Shown here piece after piece: positions 34,131 to 39,201 of a DNA stretch of 39,201 nucleotides. Both the position numbers and the translations under genes were made by a program. The stretch lies in contig RPFO01000393.1 of the NCBI GenBank assembly GCA_009746045.1, positions 1 to 39,201 of the forward strand, given 5' to 3'. This DNA comes from Mesostigma viride. Its lineage: Eukaryota; Streptophyta; Mesostigmatophyceae; Mesostigmatales; Mesostigmataceae. The notes under the pieces are model-generated. The model saw only the letters and a program-made list of their open reading frames with translations, did no database searches and was not told the DNA's origin. Every line of letters begins with the position of its first letter. Position 1 is the first letter of the stretch.

Positions 34131-37100
34131 CTGCAATTGTAATTCCATGAAACAACATCACAGCACATTTCCCAACTCCAACGGCCGTTGGCACTCAACA
34201 ATTATAAGATTTCCCAACTCCAACGGCCGTTGGCCCTTGGAAACTTTATATAAGTACATTTCTCAACTCCAACGGCCGTTGGCACTCAACAATTATACGA
34301 TTTTCCAGCTCCAACGGCCGTTGGCCTTATGAAACTTCAAACTGCATCAAGGAAGCTGTCCTCTGTAAAGTGTAACCAGAGACAAATTATAGAACTGCAC
34401 TTGACCACCAGAAAGCAACTGTCTTTACTTACGTTATCGAGAAGAAATGCCCGTCGAACCACGTCCGATTGTGCCGATGGTCGACTCGAGTCTTTGCCGG
34501 TTCTCCAATCCCGGTTCAGGTAGGCCACCAGTGCCTCCACCGTATTCAGGTTCCGATTGTCCTCCTGCATCTGCGCTCTTTTGAGGATGCTTTTGACCGT
34601 CCCCCCCTCCCCGTCCGACTCCCCCTTCCCATGTCCTGCACACGAGTAGTTCCACTCCAATGATTCCAAGTCGGGGTCGGCCTCGAGCAGGTCCGCAGCC
34701 ATCGCCAACACATACCGGGATTGGAACTGCTCCTTACAGTTGTCGGACCAACTGATCCAGTTCCTCACCTCCACCCCCTCCTCCCTCAGCACGTTAAGGG
34801 TATTCTTCATCACGAACTCCAGGGTCTGGGCATTCCTCGGTACGTCCTTCCCCATGTAATCGTGCTTCACCCTTTTGATTTCCAGCGATACGGGATCACG
34901 GTACATCACGATCACCGGCATCAGGACGTAACTACTTGGGTACCAGTACTGCGCCTGCAACTGTTTCTGCAGGTGGTCCGAATAGTTCTCCGAGTAGTCC
35001 ATCAGGACCACCACCGTTCCCAGCGGCATCACGTCAATGCACTCCTTGTAAGCGTGGTGCTGCCAGGCCCATGTATGGACGTGAATGGCGAATTCCGGGA
35101 AGCGCGCCGTAATGAGTTCATGGAGCTCCGAGAGGGTTGACTTGATGAGTTTTTGCTGCAGGTTCATTTGCGGCGCCACATCCTCCTCCTGCAACACAAC
35201 ACACCCGCGCACCATGGATTGACCGAAGAATGGAAGTCAGCAGCTGGGAATTTCCCAACGCCAACGGCCGTTGGAAGTATGAAAGTCTACATATATATAT
35301 TCAACGATGCAAATATACATGCCCGCGCACCATGGATTGACCGAAGAATGGAAGTCAGCAGCTGGGAATTTCCCAACGCCAACGGCCGTTGGAAGTATGA
35401 AAGTCTACATATATATATTCAACGATGCAAATATACATGCTTACCGTCCCACGGGGCGCTGTGCCCTCCTTTATGAAGTCGAACCACGTGTACTTCTTTG
35501 TCCACCCCTTCATCTGGTCCGTCACGATGAACTCGGAAATCCCACACTCGTTGCACGTCCCTTCCAAGCAGTTCATTGGGACGTTAACGAACGGGCCGCC
35601 CGTCCTCCCCCCTCCTTGCCCCCCCTCCCCCCTCTCAGCCCTGTGGCAGGTGAAACGTCGAACGAAATCATGGGCATTGTCAGGCACGGAAGGGATACCC
35701 TCCCTCTCCTCGATCTCCAGCGTGCTCTTCAACTCCTTGACGCCTTTGGCGAAGGCAGAGAGCAGAGACTCGAAGACGACGTGCTTTTCGCATGCGCACA
35801 AGTCCCGGTCCTTCCACACGCCCTTTACGCACTTGGGCATGAACTCCACGAACTTCGTGTACCCCACCTTGTACCTTGTCCCGTCCGCAGTCGTCACGAT
35901 ACCTCCCTTGTACGGCGACGCGTCAGAACAGAACCGCTTGTAAATCGTTTCAAGCGAGTCCAAATAGTACCTTCCGCCCTGGGAGGAAATGAGGATCCTG
36001 GCGTTTCCCTTCCTTTCGAACTCATTGACCACGTCCTTATGGTTGGGAGACGCCCTCGTGTTTAGGTCTGACAACCAGTAACTCCCGACGATGTCTTTGA
36101 CCTCCTCCGGAAACTTGTCCGACCGTAAAGCACGAGGGGGCGCCTTCAGGGCGGGAAGGTCGCCCCCCATCCTCATTCCCCTTGCGGTCTGGATATCCTT
36201 GGGCGTGACGTGAAGCAGCCGCGCGAGAGTGCAATGCCCTTGATTGTTCATGCCGTCCTTTCCCAAGCACATTGACAGCACAGCGCACTTCGCGTTCCTG
36301 TGCTCATCCGACTTGCCCAATTCCTGGAAACCTTGCACGATATTAGCGACAACCTCCTGAGCGAAGGACTCCGACGCCTTTCTTTTCAGCGCAGGGCGGT
36401 ACTGTTTCCCCATAACCTTCACAACCGCACCTGGCAGCCGCTCAAGCGCCCTCAAGCCTACTGCAGTTTTCGTGTTTTCAGTCTTGTGATTGTTGTCCTT
36501 CAGCAAGTATTCCATTGCGCTGGCCATGTCGAGGGCAAGTTGGTTGCCCTTGATCTCGACGTACTTGAGACTTAGGTCTTTGTTGTGCGCTTCACCTGCA
36601 TCCGCGCGCATACAGAATCCAGACGAAGTTTTGACTTTTTATCAAATTATTGCTTTCCAACAATTACCCAATTTGTAGGTCCCAACGGCCGTTGGACCCC
36701 TGAAAGTACGCCTGAAACACGCCAACACATGCATTTTCGACACCCAACGGCCGTTGGACCCCCGAAAGTGGGCCTGAAACACGCCAACACATGCATTTTC
36801 GACACCCAACGGCCGTTGGACCCCTGAAAGCGGGCCGAAAACACGCCAACACATGCATTTTCGACACCCAACGGCCGTTGGACCCCTGAAAGTGGGCCTG
36901 AAACACGCCAACACATGCATTTTCGACACCCAACGGCCGTTGGACCCCTGAAAGTACGCCTGAAACACGCCAACACATGCATTTTCGACACCCAACGGCC
37001 GTTGGACCCCTGAAAGCGGGCCGAAAACACGCCAACACATGCATTTTCTACACCCAACGGCCGTTGGACCCCTGAAAGTGGGCCTGAAACACGCCCTTTA

Positions 37101-37463
37101 CATGCATTTTCGACACCCAACGGCCGTTGGACCCCTGAAAGCGGGCCGAAAACACGCCAACACATGCATTTTCGACGTCCAACGGCCGTTGGGCCCCTGA
37201 AAGCGGGCCGGAAACACGCTAACGCATGCATTTTAGACACCCAACGGCCGTTGGACCCCTGAAAGCGGGCCGAAAACTCGCCAACACCTGCATTTTTTAC
37301 ACGCCAGGATGTGAATTTCCGAATCCCAACGCACTTTTTATAACCTTAACGACCGTTGGAACCCAGAAATTCGACTGAAATGTTTCCATAACACACGTAA
37401 CAACAAATTTGGTGGTCAACAACCCCGTAAATCCGTAACCCTGCACGCACCTCTTGCCGCCAT
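33463..37463 (-). CDS. Spliced gene: large eukaryotic family protein, possibly transposase-derived
   Basis: My model joins four exons: 37463-37451, 36595-35445, 35188-34433 and 34130-33463. All donors are GT (GTGCGT, GTAAGC, GTAAGT, then GTACGT at 33462) and the acceptors are TGCAG or TTGCAG. Coding phases agree at every junction (phase 1, then 0, 0, 0). The protein begins MAARGEAHNKDL and carries, in order, YWLSDLNTRASPNHKD, a Cys/His cluster (LCACEKH, then C-x4-C-x2-C), MDYSENY, SDNCKEQF, HGKGESDGEGG and a C-terminal CFSCAEC. I know this order from a widespread uncharacterised eukaryotic family, often multicopy in genomes. The acidic residues in MDYSENY, SDNC and SDGEGG could form a DDE/DDD-type nuclease centre, but that is inference. 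The last exon is not identified: after 33462 I cannot choose an acceptor. Exon 4 has a one-base frame problem at a C10 run. Confidence 0.75.
33698..33707. other. C10 homopolymer at the exon 4 frameshift
   Basis: Ten consecutive C separate two frames that both look protein-like. A single-base length error or slippage mutation here would explain the break in the gene. Confidence 0.7.
34131..34432 (-). other. Intron 3, containing four palindromes
   Basis: 302 bases between donor GTAAGT and acceptor CAATTGCAG. The part near the acceptor (34171-34325) is the four-palindrome array; the donor-side part (34326-34432) is unique sequence. Confidence 0.75.
34171..34325. repeat. Alternating 42/49-bp array with four palindromes
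   Basis: CCAACGGCCGTTGG occurs at 34178, 34220, 34269 and 34311, spacing 42, 49, 42. The first and third copies are followed by CACTCAACAATTATA, the second by a different sequence with ACTTTATATAAG, so the true repeat is a 91-bp dimer. The array is unlike the ones in introns 1 and 2 except for the palindrome and a preceding CCCAAC or TCAAC. Confidence 0.93.
34433..35188 (-). CDS. Exon 3: DYSENY / SDNC / HGKG core domain
   Basis: 756 bases, phase 0 at both ends. Starts EEDVAPQMN and ends FLLDN. It contains the family core: VVVLMDYSENYSD (near 35010), an ISWSDNCKEQFQSR segment (near 34735) and NYSCAGHGKGESDGEGGTVK (near 34610). The three acidic positions are spaced as in RNase H-like transposases, which makes a nuclease origin plausible. 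No substitution destroys these motifs, so the protein may be functional. The rest is helical sequence without a motif I recognise. Confidence 0.82.
35189..35444 (-). other. Intron 2, containing a perfect 118-bp duplication
   Basis: 256 bases between the donor GTAAGC and acceptor TTGCAG. It is almost wholly made of the tandem duplication 35204-35321 / 35322-35439, each copy with one palindrome. Removing one copy would leave an intron of 138 bases, so the intron has recently almost doubled. Confidence 0.75.
35204..35439. repeat. 118-bp tandem duplication with palindrome
   Basis: Two copies that look identical over 118 bases (35204-35321 and 35322-35439). Each holds CCAACGGCCGTTGG (35261-35274 and 35379-35392) and an ACATATATATATTC tract. 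The lack of differences suggests a recent event. Confidence 0.93.
35445..36595 (-). CDS. Exon 2: N-terminal half with YW-D and Cys/His region
   Basis: 1151 bases, open throughout. Early residues are acidic/basic helical (KYVEIKGNQLALDMASAMEY). Around the middle comes GSYWLSDLNTRASPNHKD and a long basic segment ending in KVGYTKFVEFMPKCV, then DRDLCACEKH and, near the end, CLEGTCNECG. These match the pattern of the same family in animals, where PGKKD and a C-x-C-x-x-H cluster precede the DYSENY domain. The cluster is likely to bind zinc. The exon ends ...EGTAPRGT with the donor GTAAGC. Confidence 0.8.
36596..37450 (-). other. Intron 1, filled by a 62-bp palindrome array
   Basis: 855 bases between donor GTGCGT and acceptor GGATGCAG. 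Most of it is the ten-copy 62-bp array at 36680-37300. The 5' end of the intron (37300-37450) holds a decayed copy (CCCAACGCAC and ACGACCGTTGG near 37326-37358). Confidence 0.6.
36680..37300. repeat. 62-bp tandem repeat, ten copies, each with CCAACGGCCGTTGG
   Basis: Palindrome starts are at 36682, 36744, 36806, 36868, 36930, 36992, 37054, 37117, 37179 and 37241, a spacing of 62 bases with a single 63. Each unit continues with ACCCCTGAAAG, then (G)GGCC(T)GAAA, ACACGCCAACACATGCATT and TTCGACAC. Variation between copies is low outside the GTACGCC/GTGGGCC/GCGGGCC position, while the palindrome itself is unchanged in all ten. Frames across this array (such as NGRWVSKMHVLACFR) are repeat shadows. 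Confidence 0.96.
37451..37463 (-). CDS. Exon 1 (start codon exon, 13 coding bases)
   Basis: ATG is the complement of 37463-37461, followed by GCGGCAAGAG and the donor GTGCGT. Joined to 36595 it gives MAARGEAHNK in the frame of the large second exon. Upstream the frame stays open for about 30 codons, with a possible acceptor CTTCAG before GGCCCACC, so the true start could lie in an earlier exon. Confidence 0.5.
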
Positions 37464-37589
37464 AGCTCTTGTTCGCAGCAGGTGGGCCCTGAAGACGCCT
37501 TTTGGTCTTGCACCTGTTGGTTACAATTGCATGGCATACCAGCAATATATTGCACATAGCATTGTATTTCACACAATTATTATATTCAT

Positions 37590-37620
37590 GCCACAAATAA
37601 TAATAATAATTGTATTAAAC
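37590..37620. repeat. Short ATA-rich microsatellite
   Basis: An ATAATAATAATAAT tract within AT-rich intergenic sequence upstream of the minus-strand gene. Confidence 0.6.
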
Positions 37621-37796
37621 ATAGGGGGGCAGGTTGCATATTCGTTTCATTGCAGTCTAATATCAACATATTAAAAATTTCCATGCCCATAAACATTTTT
37701 GATATAGCTATTAGGTTGCTTATTATATTAAATCTTACCAGCCGTGTAGTGGTTTGCGGATTGCTTTATAGGCTTGCCACACCAACCCAAAAAAAA

Positions 37797-37869
37797 ATGT
37801 TACGACGGGAGTTGAACCCGGGCCTACTAGACGTGTTCACGAGGTACTACGAGGATCAGCCAAGAATCT
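37797..37869 (-). other. tRNA- or SINE-like element with Pol III A/B boxes
   Basis: On the minus strand, GGTTCAACTCC (37818-37808) matches the B-box consensus GGTTCRANNCC exactly. TGGCTGATCCTCG (37862-37850) is a partial A box, 31 bases upstream. A run of nine T (37797-37789) follows, as in a Pol III terminator. The T-stem forms four good pairs, but I cannot fold a convincing acceptor stem or anticodon arm, so this is more likely a tRNA pseudogene or a tRNA-derived SINE than a working tRNA. Confidence 0.35.
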
Positions 37870-37958
37870 GTCCCGTACCGGTGTGGTTCACCAGTTCCGC
37901 ACACTAGCATGGTCTCCGCGTCGCGCTCGTTCATTAAATTTCGGAGAAATTTTGCCTG

Positions 37959-37966
37959 CTTATATA
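37959..37966 (-). promoter_or_regulatory. TATA-like box TATATAAG
   Basis: TATATAAG on the minus strand, about 500 bases upstream of the putative ATG at 37463. It could serve the minus-strand gene if an untranslated exon exists, or the A/B-box element 100 bases downstream. Single short match, so weak. Confidence 0.3.
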
Positions 37967-38110
37967 CGTTTTTGAAGCCCCTCGGCGTCGCGCCGTGAAA
38001 AGCTTCCTCCGCCAGGCGTCCAATCAGGTAGCAGGAATGTGAAAAAATGGGCTCGAGCTGTGTGCAGCGCCGCGTCCATGTGGCGCCACACGGCGTCAGG
38101 AGTCGGCGTG

Positions 38111-38126
38111 GCGCCATATATGGCGC
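38111..38126. promoter_or_regulatory. 16-bp palindrome containing a perfect CArG box
   Basis: GCGCCATATATGGCGC is a perfect palindrome whose centre, CCATATATGG (38114-38123), matches the CArG consensus CC(A/T)6GG bound by MADS/SRF proteins. It sits in a block rich in GGCGCC. Whether it is bound is not known. Confidence 0.5.
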
Positions 38127-38221
38127 TGCGAATTCCCTACCGTGTGGTCTGCAGCGCCACGTCACAGTTGCGACTGCAAGTATTTTTCAGCGCGGCGCCG
38201 TCCCGGCGCCGCGCCATATCG

Positions 38222-38267
38222 TTTGGCGCGTCAATTTTTTTCCCGCGCGCGGCGCCTTTTAGGCGCC
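38222..38267. promoter_or_regulatory. E2F-like sites and GGCGCC inverted repeat
   Basis: TTTGGCGCG (38222-38230) and TTTTTCCCGCGCG (about 38237-38249) fit the E2F/DP consensus TTTSSCGC. They are followed by GGCGCC-TTTTA-GGCGCC (38251-38267), a small hairpin. The block looks like a promoter, possibly for a gene on the + strand beyond the window, since no convincing coding frame follows here. Confidence 0.4.
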
Positions 38268-38280
38268 GCGCCATTCCATT

Positions 38281-38680
38281 TGCGCGTCGGCATACCAGCA
38301 CCAGGGAATTTGAATTTGCTGGTGCTGCGTTGGCGCTTTCCAGCCTCCCTGGAAGACCGACACCGTGGATGCACCTTGCACCCGAGCATCAACGGCGGGT
38401 ATTCGCGACATCGGCCGAAAGTGACAACGATATTAGCAACCCGACAGCCATATTCAACTGAGCAACGCCATTGTCGACACACACGGTTAAGAAAGAGGTG
38501 AGCAATGGCGGTGGATGTACATGGATGCTTTTGACAGATAGTGGTTTTATGATTGGCGTAATCGGCCAGATAATTTTGTCGCTTTTTTGGTGTCGTGGTG
38601 CCGGTCGCTGACGGGGAAATGAATGGGTTTTTTTGGTGGTTCTCGTTTGGTTGCAGGGTTCTCGTTTGCTATCAGTTTTC
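38281..38680. other. Intergenic, no gene supported
   Basis: About 400 bases with short open frames on both strands, none with a recognisable domain or clear codon bias. A GAGGTGAG donor-like site at 38495-38502 could end an untranslated exon. Confidence 0.5.
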
Positions 38681-39201
38681 TTTTTGCCGCCACCGCTGCC
38701 CCCGAAGGACAAGGATAAAAAATAAGAAACATCTATAAAAAGGTACGACGCGTGGTGTGTTGCGTGCTTTTTTTCTTGGTTTTCTCGCTCCCTTGCAGCT
38801 CAGGTTTGCTGGCACATGTATTTATGCATGCCAGATAACACAGGCTGTGTGTCTGACTTTTTTTCTTCCCTGTCATATGCGGTCCGCCTCTCTTTTTTCG
38901 TGTTTTGTTTTTTGTTCGTATCTTCTACGGTACAACGCGACATGTTCACGGCGTCATCTGCGCGGTGTCACTAGCTTCATTTTTGCCGCCACCGCCGCCC
39001 CCGGCCGGCCCCATTAAAAAAAAGAAACATCTATCTATAAAAGGTACAAAGCGTGGTGTGTTGCGTGCTTTTTTTCTTGGTTTTCTCGCTCCCTTGCAGC
39101 TCAGGTTTGCTGGCACATGTATTTTTGCATGCCGGCACCACACCACATGTATTTATGCATGCCAGATAACACAGGCTGTGTCTGACTTTCTTACAACGCG
39201 A
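38681..39201. repeat. Tandem duplication of about 299 bp (second copy cut by window end)
   Basis: Copy 1 (38681-38979) and copy 2 (from 38980) both start TTTTTGCCGCCACCG, then carry AGAAACATCTAT, a CTATAAAA(A)GG TATA-like box, GCGTGGTGTGTTGCGTGC, TTGGTTTTCTCGCTCCCTTG, and GCATGCCAGATAACACAGG. Copy 2 has a small internal triplication of the ATGTATTTxTGCATGCC segment and a deletion of the pyrimidine-rich middle. Each copy brings its own TATA-like box and a CCCTTGCAG acceptor-like site. Confidence 0.88.

Noticed and set aside
36642-37240. Minus-strand open frames with NGRWVSKMHVLACFR repeats
   Set aside because: They are translations of the 62-bp array inside intron 1; 62 is not a multiple of 3, so all frames show the same peptides in turn.
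38039-38461. Plus-strand frame of 140 codons
   Set aside because: It crosses the GGCGCC-rich block, its sequence is Arg/Ala-biased as expected of GC repeats, and no domain is recognisable.

Overview
The window is nuclear DNA of a eukaryote. Evidence: a spliced gene with canonical GT-AG introns, a very long satellite, a retroelement with gag, integrase and protease, and a telomere-like TTTAGGG stretch. The TTTAGGG type and the GC-rich exons fit an alga or another protist, perhaps of the green lineage, but the species cannot be fixed from sequence alone.

Layout. (1) 1-9653 and 15192-31203: one satellite of about 40-bp units (roughly 640 units in all), rich in GT on the + strand. Each unit is mostly alternating purine/pyrimidine, and the array carries several layers of kilobase-scale internal duplication. 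It keeps very long reading frames open on both strands (up to 3719 codons on the minus strand), which I regard as a by-product of a stop-free 40-bp unit and not as genes. (2) 9654-15191: a retroelement, + strand, inserted in the satellite. It has a 5' leader with a strong hairpin, a frameshifted gag with two zinc knuckles, an integrase, and then a protease-like domain. It stops abruptly against the satellite with no reverse transcriptase. The gag-integrase-protease order is unusual. (3) 31204-31320: an AT-rich junction. (4) 31321-33095: a CA-rich, C-run-rich minisatellite that looks like a diverged inverted relative of the large satellite. (5) 33112-33143: degenerate TTTAGGG telomere-like sequence. 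(6) 33463-37463, minus strand: a spliced gene for a large protein of a widespread but functionally undefined eukaryotic family, possibly transposase-derived. (7) 37464-39201: intergenic DNA with a minus-strand TATA-like box, a Pol III-type A/B-box (tRNA- or SINE-like) element, a GC-rich block with a CArG-box palindrome and E2F-like sites, and a tandem duplication of about 300 bp.

The most striking pattern is in part 6. A perfect 14-bp palindrome, CCAACGGCCGTTGG, occurs 17 times. Sixteen copies lie inside three well-supported introns and the other lies just past a fourth donor site; none is in an exon. The introns carry it in different repeat formats: ten copies in a 62-bp array, two in a 118-bp duplication, and four in a 42/49-bp array. 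Each half of the palindrome resembles the plant MSA element bound by three-repeat MYB proteins, so these introns could be dense MYB platforms, or the palindrome could be the footprint of an intron-spreading element. The genes show no operon-like cooperation; the window is best read as a repeat-dominated, possibly subtelomeric region with one host-like or transposon-like gene.
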